Source: Flavobacteriaceae bacterium MAR_2010_188 (GTDB lineage Bacteria > Bacteroidota > Bacteroidia > Flavobacteriales > Flavobacteriaceae). From it: a DNA stretch of 64,000 nt. Shown one piece after another: positions 34,456 to 42,823 of the stretch (positions are counted from its first letter, which is position 1; each line of letters starts with the position of its first letter). Position numbers and translations under genes: made by a program. Location: assembly GCA_900104375.1 (NCBI GenBank), contig LT629302.1, positions 2,816,001 through 2,880,000 of the forward strand, in the 5' to 3' direction. The notes under the pieces are model-generated. The model did no database searches and was not told the DNA's origin. It worked only from the letters and a program-made list of their open reading frames with translations.

Positions 34456-36225
34456 ATGTTAGACACTAATTCCTACTATCAAAATAATGTTGCCCAATAT
34501 ACCCGCGAAATAAGCTCACTGCATAAAAAGCTTATAACCTACAGTACTCTACGAGTTCTTGCATTTGTGGCCACTGCATTAGGTATTTATTTCACCTATT
34601 CTTCAATCGTAGTGGTATTTGCCATCGTTATCGTAGGAATAGCTGTTTTTCTCTATCTGCTTGCTCAATACACCGACCTAAAGAAAAAGCACGATTTCAA
34701 GGAAGCACTATTAGAAATCAACGAACGAGAACTCAAAATCGGAGCGGGGAAATATCATGAATTATTTAGCGGTACTAAATATAAAGACCCAAATCACTTT
34801 TATTGTGAAGACATTGATTTATTCGGAATTGGTTCATTTTTTCAATATATAAATCGAACTAAAATAAGTTCTGGTGCTGATAAATTAGCTGAATATCTCC
34901 TAGCAAATGATGTGGAGGGCATTAAAAAGCGTCAAGATTCAATCAAGGAATTAGCAGAAATGCCAGAATGGAATCAAGATTTTACCGCGAATGCACAGCT
35001 GATTAAAGTTTCAACAACTTCTAGTAAGATTGAAGCTTGGCTGACCGATTATGTTCCGTTTTTGAGTTCTAAGTTAAAATGGTTGCCCCTAGCCTTTTCA
35101 ATCGGAAGTTTTATCATTATTGCCCTAACCATTCTAGATATCGTGTCAATTTCGATATTATCCTATTGGTTTTTCTTGGGCTTGATAATAAGCGGGCGGT
35201 TTTTAAAGGGCACTAATAATTTGTCTGTTGCGGCAGATATGGCGAGAGATACCATAATCCAATATTCTGTTTTGATGAAACAGATTGAAAAAACCGAATT
35301 TAAGACAGAGAATTTAAAAGAAAACCGAAACAGACTTTTCAAAACAGATAAAAAGGCTTCGGTATTATTTAAGAAATTCGCGTCAGCACTAAATGGTTTA
35401 GATAATCGCAACAATCTAATCTACGGCGTCTTTGGCAACGGTTTTTTCTTGGCAGACCTTTATAATGTCACCAAAGTAGAAAACTGGATTATCAAGAATA
35501 AATCACTTATTCCGGAATGGTTTAGTGTTGTTGCTTATTTTGATGCGCAGGTAAGTTTGGGGACCTTTGGTTTTAATCATCCACAGTTTAATTATCCGCA
35601 ACTAACCGACGATAGTTACGTGATAAAAGCAAAAGACTTAGGCCACCCATTATTAAAAACCGAAAAAAGAATCGACAATGACCTCGCCATTCACCCAGAG
35701 GAATTTTTTATTATTACTGGGGCGAATATGGCAGGAAAGAGCACCTTCTTGCGCACTGTTTCCTTATATATTGTAATGGCAAATACAGGACTACCGGTTT
35801 GTGCCAAGGAAAGCGTTTACTCGCCCGTTAAGTTAATTACAAGTATGCGTACTAGTGATTCTTTAAAGGACGAAAGTTCCTATTTCTTCTCTGAGCTTTC
35901 AAGACTGAAGTTTATCGTAGACGCCATTAAAATAGAACCCTATTTTATCATCTTGGACGAAATTTTGAAAGGAACCAATAGTACCGATAAAGCCATCGGA
36001 TCTAGAAAGTTTGTTCAAAAGTTAGTTAATGGTAATGCCACCGGACTAATCGCGACGCATGATTTATCCTTATGTGAAATAGAAGAAGATTTAAGTGATG
36101 TGAAGAACTATTATTTCGACGCACAGATAATCGATGACGAACTCTATTTTGATTATACCTTTAAGAAAGGAATCTGTAAAAATATGAACGCAAGTTTCCT
36201 GCTCAAGAAAATGGAGATTATTTAA
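34456..36225 (+). CDS. Membrane-anchored MutS-like ATPase
   Basis: A 589-residue protein with the MutS core (domain III) and ATPase (domain V) but without the mismatch-reading N-terminal domain. Near the N-terminus are two membrane segments (VLAFVATALGIYFTYSSIVVV, FAIVIVGIAVFLYLLA), and another hydrophobic pair is at about residues 215-250. The ATPase shows Walker A GANMAGKSTFLR (about residue 425), MRTSDSLKDESSYFFSELSRL, Walker B FIILDEILKGTNSTDK and ATHDLSL. The YINRTKISSGADKLAEYLL segment matches the MutS core. There is no Smr domain, so it is not MutS2. The role of such membrane MutS relatives is unknown; mismatch repair is unlikely. It lies alone between two terminators. Confidence 0.88.
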   Translation: MLDTNSYYQNNVAQYTREISSLHKKLITYSTLRVLAFVATALGIYFTYSSIVVVFAIVIVGIAVFLYLLAQYTDLKKKHDFKEALLEINERELKIGAGKYHELFSGTKYKDPNHFYCEDIDLFGIGSFFQYINRTKISSGADKLAEYLLANDVEGIKKRQDSIKELAEMPEWNQDFTANAQLIKVSTTSSKIEAWLTDYVPFLSSKLKWLPLAFSIGSFIIIALTILDIVSISILSYWFFLGLIISGRFLKGTNNLSVAADMARDTIIQYSVLMKQIEKTEFKTENLKENRNRLFKTDKKASVLFKKFASALNGLDNRNNLIYGVFGNGFFLADLYNVTKVENWIIKNKSLIPEWFSVVAYFDAQVSLGTFGFNHPQFNYPQLTDDSYVIKAKDLGHPLLKTEKRIDNDLAIHPEEFFIITGANMAGKSTFLRTVSLYIVMANTGLPVCAKESVYSPVKLITSMRTSDSLKDESSYFFSELSRLKFIVDAIKIEPYFIILDEILKGTNSTDKAIGSRKFVQKLVNGNATGLIATHDLSLCEIEEDLSDVKNYYFDAQIIDDELYFDYTFKKGICKNMNASFLLKKMEII

Positions 36226-36230
36226 ATGAA

Positions 36231-36262
36231 AAAACCCTCTCTAAATAAATAGAAAGGGTTTT
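36231..36262. terminator. Bidirectional terminator between the MutS-like gene and rpmA
   Basis: A 12-bp stem with one mismatch (AAAACCCT / AGGGTTTT at the base) and an eight-base loop. A and T runs on the outer sides allow use in both directions by the two convergent genes. Confidence 0.85.
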
Positions 36263-36282
36263 GTATAGAATTACGTTTTGAA

Positions 36283-36543
36283 TTAAGCTTGTATTGGCTC
36301 AATTGAAACGAAGGATTTTCCACCCCTTTTCTTTTCAAACTTAACAACACCATCTACTTTAGCGTGTAATGTATGGTCTTTTCCGAGATAAACATTATCA
36401 CCTGGATGATGTGCTGTACCTCTTTGTCTTACTATGATGTTCCCAGCAATAGCAGCTTGACCTCCAAAAATCTTCACACCTAAGCGTTTCGATTCTGAAT
36501 CTCTACCGTTCTTGGAACTACCAACACCTTTTTTATGAGCCAT
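36283..36543 (-). CDS. rpmA: 50S ribosomal protein L27
   Basis: An 86-residue L27. The usual start [23 protein letters not shown] places the N-terminal tail near the peptidyl-transferase centre; no cleavable extension of the Firmicutes type is present. [24 protein letters not shown] is the family core. It follows rplU by 23 bp, the conserved L21-L27 pair. Confidence 0.98.
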   Translation of the reverse strand: MAHKKGVGSSKNGRDSESKRLGVKIFGGQAAIAGNIIVRQRGTAHHPGDNVYLGKDHTLHAKVDGVVKFEKKRGGKSFVSIEPIQA

Positions 36544-36566
36544 GGTTTTATATTTTTATAATTAAC

Positions 36567-37409
36567 TTATTTTTTGTCTTTTAAAAGCTCAATTGCTTGT
36601 TCTACCCATTCTTCAGAATCAATCTTATCACGGGTAATACCATCGATAACTGAAAGTTCAACCTTATCGGCGGTTTTCAATTTGCTTATTTGCTCGTAAG
36701 TATAGATACCTACTTCATTTAAACGCTTTTCGTAAGCTGGACCGATACCGTTGATTTTTTTAAGATCATCTGCATCAGCTTTTTTAGCTGTACCAATGCT
36801 AGCAAGAACTTTTTCGCTGTTAAATTCAGCTACCGTTTCTGGTTCTGCTTCTTTAACTGGAGCTTTTTTAGTTTCTTCTTTTGCCTTTGGCTTAGCTTCA
36901 ACTTTTTCTTCCTGTATTTTCTTAGCTTCTACCTTTTCTACTTTCTCAGCTTTTTTAGGAGCTTCTTTTGCCTTTGGCTTAGCTTCAACTTTTTCTTCCT
37001 GTATTTTCTTAGCTTCTACCTTTTCTACTTTCTCAGCTTTTTTAGGAGCTTCAGGTTTTGCAGCTTGGGCATCTTTATCGTCAGATTTCTTTTTGTCTGA
37101 AGTTGAGATACTTTCAATAACGATTTCAGACAGATATTGTCTGTGTCCGTTTTTCTTACGGTAACCTTTACGTCTTTTCTTTTTAAAGACAATTACCTTG
37201 TCACCTTTAAGGTGTCTTAAGACTTTCGCTCCGATAAGAGCTCCGCCTATAGCCGGGGCGCCGATTGTAATATTGTCACCATCACCAATTAGAAGAACAT
37301 TATCGAAAGTTACTTTCTTTCCTTCTTCAGTAGATAAACGGTTGACAAATACTTTCTGGTCTTTTGCAATCTTAAATTGCTGCCCTGCTATCTCTACAAT
37401 TGCGTACAT
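36567..37409 (-). CDS. rplU: 50S ribosomal protein L21 with long C-terminal extension
   Basis: A 280-residue protein from MYAIVEIAGQQFKI at 37409; the longer frame to 37451 adds a non-family tail. Residues 1-100 are normal L21 (VFVNRL, FDNVLLIGDG, VIVFKKKRRKGYRKKNGHRQ). After this comes a Lys/Glu/Ala-rich region that includes two identical 29-residue repeats (core KAEKVEKVEAKKIQEEKVEA). The C-terminal 75 residues look like helix-hairpin-helix motifs (LKKINGIGPAYEKRLNEVGI, LSVIDGITRDKI), a nucleic-acid-binding fold. Extended L21 proteins of this design occur in flavobacteria, but their purpose is not known to me. It lies ahead of rpmA in one operon, with a strong hairpin upstream. Confidence 0.95.
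   Translation of the reverse strand: MYAIVEIAGQQFKIAKDQKVFVNRLSTEEGKKVTFDNVLLIGDGDNITIGAPAIGGALIGAKVLRHLKGDKVIVFKKKRRKGYRKKNGHRQYLSEIVIESISTSDKKKSDDKDAQAAKPEAPKKAEKVEKVEAKKIQEEKVEAKPKAKEAPKKAEKVEKVEAKKIQEEKVEAKPKAKEETKKAPVKEAEPETVAEFNSEKVLASIGTAKKADADDLKKINGIGPAYEKRLNEVGIYTYEQISKLKTADKVELSVIDGITRDKIDSEEWVEQAIELLKDKK
36875..37052. repeat. Perfect 87-bp tandem duplication within rplU
   Basis: Bases 36875-36965 are identical to 36962-37052, a step of 87 bp (29 codons), with no substitution over the repeated length. It codes for the two identical Lys/Glu-rich repeats of the L21 extension. Perfect identity points to a recent duplication or ongoing copy-number change. Confidence 0.9.
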
Positions 37410-37493
37410 AGCGTTTTGATTAAAATATTTGTTGTTTAATAATGTTTTCAAGAGAACTTACCCTTAAAAATTTTGCCCTAATATGCTGGACTT

Positions 37494-37532
37494 GCCCGCC
37501 GCAGCAAAAAAATTCTTTTTGCGAAGGCGGGT
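37494..37532 (-). promoter_or_regulatory. Two-part hairpin upstream of rplU
   Basis: The outer stem GCCCGCC / GGCGGGT and the inner stem GCAAAAA / TTTTTGC enclose a short loop, about 85 bp before the rplU ATG. It is unusually GC-rich for this genome. It could be a leader structure for control of the L21-L27 operon or a REP-like palindrome; no T run makes it a simple terminator. Confidence 0.55.
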
Positions 37533-37568
37533 GCAAATATACGTCTAAATATTTAATCTGCAAATGAA

Positions 37569-38021
37569 TTATTTCTTTTCAGGAGTGTTCCAACTTTCTT
37601 TAAAATATTGCATACAAGTCAAGGTTAGCACCACGGTAGATGCAAATCCCATTATTGCAACAACAAAAGCAACTAGACCAATATGCACATCGTAATCTCC
37701 TTTAAAAACCTCTAAAAGTTTGTCCAAAAACAATGGGTCGATTTCAGTTGCATAGAGAAGGAAGAACGCGGTAAATGCGATAGTCGAAATAAATCCGGTG
37801 AGAACACCGATGGTAAAACCGTTATAATAGGAGAAGCGCTTGCCTTGCTCCAATTTATATTCTTTGATGGCCGTATAGATACCAAAAGCGGTAATGACTC
37901 CATTAAAAAGACTAAAACCAGGTTTAGTATGTAACCCAAATAGGGCTAAGAATAAAAAGTAGGCAATCAAAATACCGGTTATAGCTAGACCGTAGCGTAA
38001 AGGAAGAAATATCTTTTTCAT
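37569..38021 (-). CDS. DUF4199 membrane protein
   Basis: A 150-residue inner-membrane protein of the DUF4199 family, widespread in Bacteroidota. It has four hydrophobic segments: about residues 9-30 (YGLAITGILIAYFLFLALFG), 37-52 (LFNGVITAFGIYTAIKE), 68-92 (YNGFTIGVLTGFISTIAFTAFFLLY) and 113-140 (IGLVAFVVAIMGFASTVVLTLTCMQYF). The function is unknown. It is a single gene, upstream of rplU on the same strand but 159 bp away. Confidence 0.85.
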   Translation of the reverse strand: MKKIFLPLRYGLAITGILIAYFLFLALFGLHTKPGFSLFNGVITAFGIYTAIKEYKLEQGKRFSYYNGFTIGVLTGFISTIAFTAFFLLYATEIDPLFLDKLLEVFKGDYDVHIGLVAFVVAIMGFASTVVLTLTCMQYFKESWNTPEKK

Positions 38022-38204
38022 AAGGTTGGTAGTTTTCTAACCATTAAATTTCGTGAAAAATCAGCTATATCTACCACATTAATAGGCTTTTTTAATAAAT
38101 CCTTAAGAGCATAACCCTTCAATTTATCTATTTTTGTCCTACATGTATCGCCGCATGGCATTTCTTTACCTAGCTGCGTCGAAATAACCCATAAAAATTA
38201 TAAA

Positions 38205-39536
38205 ATGATAAAAAAGAATTTGATTTCAACCCTGCTGTTTTGTGTGGTAGCTCTAGGCTATTCACAAAAAGTGGATTTTAAAGAATTTGATTTAGATAAT
38301 GGCCTTCATGTTATTTTGCATAAAGACAATACGGCACCAGTGGTTACGGTTGGTGTTCTGTATGATGTAGGCGGAAAAGATTTAGGAGGCGATAATAATC
38401 CTGAAAGAACGGGTTTTGCTCACTTTTTTGAACATCTTTTGTTTGAAGGTACTGAAAACATTAAACGTGGGGAATGGGATAAGATTGAAGCATCTAACGG
38501 CGGAAGCGGTAATGCTGGGACCGATTACGATAAAACTTATTACTACGAGACTTATCCATCAAATTCACTAGAAACCATTCTTTGGATGGAATCCGAGAGA
38601 ATGCTTCATCCTGTGATTGACCAAACTGGAGTCGATACTCAGAATGAAGTAGTCAAGGAAGAAAAAAGGTTAAGAAATGATAATGCGCCTTACGGACAAT
38701 TATTATACGTTATTACCGAAAATCTTTTTCCAAATCACCCTTACGGCAATAAGCTAATAGGAGAAATGGAAGACTTAGATAATGCGACATTAGAAGAATT
38801 TAATGCGTTCTTTAAAAAATGGTATGGCCCAAATAACGCAGCCCTCGTCATCGCGGGTGATATTGATATCGATGATACTAAGGATCTGGTCAAAAAATAT
38901 TTCAAGGACATTCCTAGAGGCAATGCTCCAGAAAGAGATTTTAAAAAGGAAGAACCGATTACCAAATCTAAAAAGGTTGAGTTCTATGATTCTAACATAC
39001 AAATCCCTGCAATTATAGCAGCCTATAGAATTCCTGGTTTTACTGAAAGAGAATCCTATGTCCTTAATATGGTTTCTACTTATTTAAGCGATGGTAAAAG
39101 TTCTAAACTTTACAAAAAATTAGTAGACGAGAATAAACAGGCATTACAAGTCCAGGCCTTTAATCTGGCTTTAAAAGATTATGGCGTATATGCATTGTTT
39201 GCGTTGCCAATTGGAGATGTATCCTTAGATACGTTATTAACCGAAATGGATGAAGAAGTAGCGAAGATGAAGAATGAGTTGATATCTGAAAGAGACTATC
39301 AAAAAATCCTGAACAAATTCGAGAATGATTTTGTAAGTTCTAATTCTACCTCTGCGGGGATTGCTTCATCATTGGCTGAATATTTTATGATTTATGGTGA
39401 TGTTAATCTTATCAACACCGAATTAGAAACCTATAAGGCAATCACCAGACAAGAGATTCAAGATGTGGTTAAGAAATATCTAAATCCAAATCAACGAATT
39501 GAAATTCATTACTTACCAAAAACTGTTAATCAATAA
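38205..39536 (+). CDS. M16 zinc protease, catalytic subunit
   Basis: A 443-residue exported M16 peptidase with a signal peptide (MIKKNLISTLLFCVVALGYSQ). The inverted zinc motif is HFFEH with H73, E76 and H77, and the third ligand Glu is likely in NEVVKEEKRLRND. It lacks the Arg-Tyr pair of the C-terminal lobe, which the next gene supplies (LYKNLREDKGYTYGAYS). The two proteins should form a periplasmic heterodimer that degrades peptides. The genes are 5 bp apart. A -7-like TATTTTTG lies at 38129-38136. Confidence 0.93.
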   Translation: MIKKNLISTLLFCVVALGYSQKVDFKEFDLDNGLHVILHKDNTAPVVTVGVLYDVGGKDLGGDNNPERTGFAHFFEHLLFEGTENIKRGEWDKIEASNGGSGNAGTDYDKTYYYETYPSNSLETILWMESERMLHPVIDQTGVDTQNEVVKEEKRLRNDNAPYGQLLYVITENLFPNHPYGNKLIGEMEDLDNATLEEFNAFFKKWYGPNNAALVIAGDIDIDDTKDLVKKYFKDIPRGNAPERDFKKEEPITKSKKVEFYDSNIQIPAIIAAYRIPGFTERESYVLNMVSTYLSDGKSSKLYKKLVDENKQALQVQAFNLALKDYGVYALFALPIGDVSLDTLLTEMDEEVAKMKNELISERDYQKILNKFENDFVSSNSTSAGIASSLAEYFMIYGDVNLINTELETYKAITRQEIQDVVKKYLNPNQRIEIHYLPKTVNQ

Positions 39537-39541
39537 GCGCT

Positions 39542-41626
39542 ATGAGATATAAATATATTAAACATATAAGTTTCTTTTTATTCATCTTCGCATTTGGTTT
39601 TAATGCCAACGCACAACTAGACCGTACCAAGCAACCCAAGGCAGGTCCTGCTCCAAAGATTGAATTAAAGAAACCAGAACAATTTAAATTAGATAATGGA
39701 TTAAAGGTAATGGTGGTAGAAAACCATGTGCTTCCAAGAGTTTCTTTCACTTTACAAATTGATAACAATCCGATTTTAGAAGGCGACAAAGCGGGAGTTT
39801 CAACGCTTTTAGGTGCTATGTTAGGAAACGGAACGACATCCATTACCAAGGATAAATTTAATGAGGAAATAGATTTTATTGGAGCCAACCTAAACTTTGG
39901 TTCACAAAGCGCCTATGCTGCCGGACTTTCAAAATATTCTGAAAGATTAGTGCAGTTAATGGCAGACGCTGCAATGAATCCGTTACTTACCGAAGAAGAG
40001 TTTGATAAAGAAAAAAACAAACTATTAGAAAATCTAAAATCAGAAGAAAAAAGTGTAGCTGCAGCAGCAGCGCGCGTAGGCAGCGCCCTTAGTTACGGGG
40101 TGAAGCATCCGTACGGTGAGTTTAGCTCAGAAGAATCCATCAACAGCATCAAGTTTCAAGATGTATTAGATTATTACAAAACCTATTTTGGACCGAGCAA
40201 TGCGTATTTAGTGGTTATCGGGGATATTGATGATGATAAGGTGAAAGATTTAACTAAGAAGTATCTTGGAAATTGGAAAGCAGTTGCAACTCCAGAAATA
40301 AAAATAATTCAACCTGAAGCAAACGTTCCTAAAACAGAAATCGATTTTGTGGACATGCCGAATGCAGTTCAATCTGATATTACGGTAATTAACAACGTGA
40401 AATTGAAAATGAGCGATGAGGACTATTTCCCAGTGCTTATTGCGAATTTTATTCTCGGAGGAGGAGGATCAGGTTACTTATATAAGAATCTTCGAGAAGA
40501 TAAAGGATATACTTATGGTGCTTACTCGAGAGTTCGAGATTCTAGATACGAAGCTGCTCAATTCTCCGCTAGTGCAGAAGTGAGAAACGAAGTTACCGAC
40601 AGTGCAGTCGTAGAAACGATGAAAGAAATAAAACGCCTAAGAACAGAGAAGGTAGATCCGGAAACTCTAGCACTTGCAAAAGCTAAGTACGTAGGTAGTT
40701 TTGTTCTTGCTTTAGAAAGACCACAGACCATCGCGAATTATGCTCTTAATATTGAGCTGAATGATTTGGACGATGACTTTTACGAGGACTACCTTAAAAA
40801 AATCAATGAGGTTACTGCAGAGGATGTGATGCGCGTTGCCAATAAATATTTTCAGCCAGAAAATTCTAGGATTATCGTGGTAGGTAAAGGAAGTGAGGTT
40901 TTAGAGAATTTGGAAAAAACTGGCTACCCAATAAACTATTACGATAAATATGCTAAAAAAGTAGAAAAGCCTGTTTTTTCGAAACCAATCCCTGAAGGAG
41001 TAACTGCCAAAAGTGTATTGGATACTTACATCGCTAGAGTGGGTGGAAAAGACAAATTGTCTAAAGTAAATACTGTTTATAATGTAGCAGAAGTTTCTAT
41101 CGCGAACGTTCCGATGCAACTTTCTGCAGAAATGAAAAGTATGGCTCCAAATATGGAATCTATGGAAATGTCTGCCCAAGGTATGGGAGTGCTTATGAAG
41201 CAAAAATTTGATGGAACTGTTGGTTATGTTGAGCAGCAAGGACAGAAAATGCCATTGACCGAAGTTCAGATTGCCGAGAAGAAGGCTGAAAAATCAATTT
41301 TTCCAGAATTGTATTATGATAACGCTGAGTTAGAAAGCGTTGCAACAGTCAACGGTAAGGATGTCTATAAGATTAAAGTAACGACAGCTGATAAGCCAAG
41401 TTATAGATATTATGATGTTGAAACCGGATTGCTTTCTCGAGTTGAAAGTTCTATTGAAGCTCAAGGACAAATGATGACCTCAACGGTAGATTTCAGCAAC
41501 TATCAAGAAGTTGAGGGCATTATGTTCCCAATGATGCAACATGTAGAATCAGGACCGCAAGTGATCGATTTAAAAATCGATAAGGTTGTGGTGAACAAAG
41601 ATGTAACTGCAGACGACTTTAAATAA
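39542..41626 (+). CDS. M16 protease partner subunit without zinc site, plus C-terminal domain
   Basis: A 694-residue exported protein. Residues about 45-470 are M16-like but the HxxEH position reads GVSTLLGAMLGNGT, so it cannot bind zinc. It retains the substrate-binding LYKNLREDKGYTYGAYS motif missing from its upstream partner, the usual division of labour in two-gene M16 systems. The last 200 residues form a separate domain (YIARVGGKDKLSKVNTVYNVAEVSI, YYDVETGLLSRVES, VDFSNYQEVEGIMFP) that resembles the LolA/LppX-type lipid-binding fold, from pattern only. The signal peptide is MRYKYIKHISFFLFIFAFGFNANAQ. A terminator follows. Confidence 0.9.
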   Translation: MRYKYIKHISFFLFIFAFGFNANAQLDRTKQPKAGPAPKIELKKPEQFKLDNGLKVMVVENHVLPRVSFTLQIDNNPILEGDKAGVSTLLGAMLGNGTTSITKDKFNEEIDFIGANLNFGSQSAYAAGLSKYSERLVQLMADAAMNPLLTEEEFDKEKNKLLENLKSEEKSVAAAAARVGSALSYGVKHPYGEFSSEESINSIKFQDVLDYYKTYFGPSNAYLVVIGDIDDDKVKDLTKKYLGNWKAVATPEIKIIQPEANVPKTEIDFVDMPNAVQSDITVINNVKLKMSDEDYFPVLIANFILGGGGSGYLYKNLREDKGYTYGAYSRVRDSRYEAAQFSASAEVRNEVTDSAVVETMKEIKRLRTEKVDPETLALAKAKYVGSFVLALERPQTIANYALNIELNDLDDDFYEDYLKKINEVTAEDVMRVANKYFQPENSRIIVVGKGSEVLENLEKTGYPINYYDKYAKKVEKPVFSKPIPEGVTAKSVLDTYIARVGGKDKLSKVNTVYNVAEVSIANVPMQLSAEMKSMAPNMESMEMSAQGMGVLMKQKFDGTVGYVEQQGQKMPLTEVQIAEKKAEKSIFPELYYDNAELESVATVNGKDVYKIKVTTADKPSYRYYDVETGLLSRVESSIEAQGQMMTSTVDFSNYQEVEGIMFPMMQHVESGPQVIDLKIDKVVVNKDVTADDFK

Positions 41627-41635
41627 AAACCAAAC

Positions 41636-41663
41636 AAATCCTCGTTTAGACGGGGATTTTTTT
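41636..41663 (+). terminator. Terminator after the M16 pair
   Basis: AATCCTCG / CGGGGATT stem (one G-T pair) with a TTTAGA loop and a following T run, about 10 bp after the stop. Confidence 0.85.
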
Positions 41664-41757
41664 CTTTTGACCACGCATTAACTTAAAACTTTCTTAAGTC
41701 AGGAGTTAAAAAATCATAAAAATCGTTAATTGTGAATTCTCTAAACTCAATATTTTT

Positions 41758-41765
41758 TAGATTTG
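41758..41765 (+). promoter_or_regulatory. -7 element for the metal-binding lipoprotein
   Basis: TAGATTTG matches TAnnTTTG and ends 25 bp before the ATG at 41791. A TTG at 41730-41732 is slightly further upstream than usual. Confidence 0.5.
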
Positions 41766-41790
41766 TTTCCGCCTAAAAATTCAAGTCCGT

Positions 41791-42258
41791 ATGAAAAATT
41801 TAAAATATTTCTTATTTCTTTTTACTTTATCCGTTGCACTTTTTAGTTGCAAGAATAGTGAGCCAGAAGTTATTACTGTAGACAATACTACAAATAATAA
41901 TAAAGAAATTGCTATGGATGCGAATGCCGATTACGCAAAAGCAGAATTTGGGATTAAAGGAATGACTTGCGCTATGGGTTGTGCGAAATCTATTGAAAAC
42001 AAATTAGCTAAAATGGATGGTGTAAAATCGGCTAAGGTCGATTTTGAACATGAAGTTGCAATGGTAGAATATAATGAGGCTAAAGTAACTCCTAAGTCGC
42101 TCGAAGAGGCGGTAGCAAGCGCAGGTAACGAGTATAAAGTCACAGAGATGAAAACGGTCGATTCATTTTCTTCTGCGAAAAGTTGCGATATGGAATGCTG
42201 CGCAGGAAAAACCGCAGAAGAAAAAGCCAATTGTGAAATGGCTTGTTGTAAAGCATAA
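41791..42258 (+). CDS. HMA-domain lipoprotein with Cys-rich tail
   Basis: A 155-residue predicted lipoprotein (lipobox VALFSC, Cys about residue 21). Residues about 50-115 form a heavy-metal-associated fold (EFGIKGMTCAMGCAKSIENKLAKMDGVKSAKVDFE). The metal site is CAMGC, C-x3-C rather than the usual CxxC. The C-terminal 25 residues hold seven cysteines (SCDMECCAGK, ANCEMACCKA), forming a second possible soft-metal cluster. A copper or other soft-metal sequestering or chaperone role in the periplasm is likely but not shown. It is a single gene with its own -7 box and terminator. Confidence 0.88.
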   Translation: MKNLKYFLFLFTLSVALFSCKNSEPEVITVDNTTNNNKEIAMDANADYAKAEFGIKGMTCAMGCAKSIENKLAKMDGVKSAKVDFEHEVAMVEYNEAKVTPKSLEEAVASAGNEYKVTEMKTVDSFSSAKSCDMECCAGKTAEEKANCEMACCKA

Positions 42259-42279
42259 TACATTAAAGTATATAAACAT

Positions 42280-42308
42280 AAAAGCTCCGTATATCGGAGC
42301 TTTTTTTA
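42280..42308 (+). terminator. Terminator after the HMA lipoprotein
   Basis: AAAGCTCCG / CGGAGCTTT stem, loop TATAT, then a T run; 22 bp after the stop. Confidence 0.93.
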
Positions 42309-42349
42309 TTTATAGTTGTGGCTTGCGTTTGCCTTGAATATCATTTTTT

Positions 42350-42823
42350 CTATGATTTCCATTTCTTAAAGGGATTTGCAATTAAATTAGAATTATAATA
42401 GCGTTGGTCACCGGTCACCTCGTTCCCCAGCCATATCGGGGCTACGTAACTTTCATCTTTCGAAGCTAACTCAACCTCTGCAATCACCAATCCTTCATTT
42501 TCCCCGTAAAAGACATCAACTTCAAAAATATGGAGACCACTATCTACCTCGTAGCGCGTTTTTTCTATAATGGGTTTTTCGCAGAGCTGTAAAAGGCTTA
42601 TTGCCTCGTCATAAAGAATTTCCTTTTCCCATTCAAAGCGTTCTAATCCGTCCGCAGAACTTATGCCTTTCACAGTGATAAATCCTTGCTTATCCTTTAT
42701 TCTGATTCTTACCGTCCGGTTTTTGTCTGAGTTTAGAAAACCTTGCTTAATTTCTGACTTGTTTAAGGCCTCATTTTTAAAAGCTTCAGACCTAACCAAA
42801 AATTTACGTTCTATTTCTATCAT
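42350..42823 (-). CDS. CYTH domain protein (triphosphate tunnel family)
   Basis: A 157-residue CYTH/TTM protein. The signature ExExK is at the N-terminus (MIEIERKFLV), and alternating charged strands follow (RTVRIRIKDKQGFITVKG, RFEWEKEILYDEA, FEVDVFYGENEGLVIAEVELAS). Such tunnels bind triphosphates with metal; members act as triphosphatases or class IV adenylate cyclases. The short length and context favour an inorganic triphosphatase or related hydrolase. The start codon overlaps the stop of the NAD(P)-binding gene (ATGA), so they are translationally coupled. Confidence 0.92.
   Translation of the reverse strand: MIEIERKFLVRSEAFKNEALNKSEIKQGFLNSDKNRTVRIRIKDKQGFITVKGISSADGLERFEWEKEILYDEAISLLQLCEKPIIEKTRYEVDSGLHIFEVDVFYGENEGLVIAEVELASKDESYVAPIWLGNEVTGDQRYYNSNLIANPFKKWKS

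Noticed and set aside
36751-37164. A 137-codon plus-strand frame opposite rplU.
   Set aside because: It is the antisense of the Lys/Glu-rich repeats, whose composition keeps the opposite strand free of stops; no start signal or homology.
38741-39018. Several overlapping short frames inside the M16 gene.
   Set aside because: All lie in other frames of an intact, well-supported protease gene.
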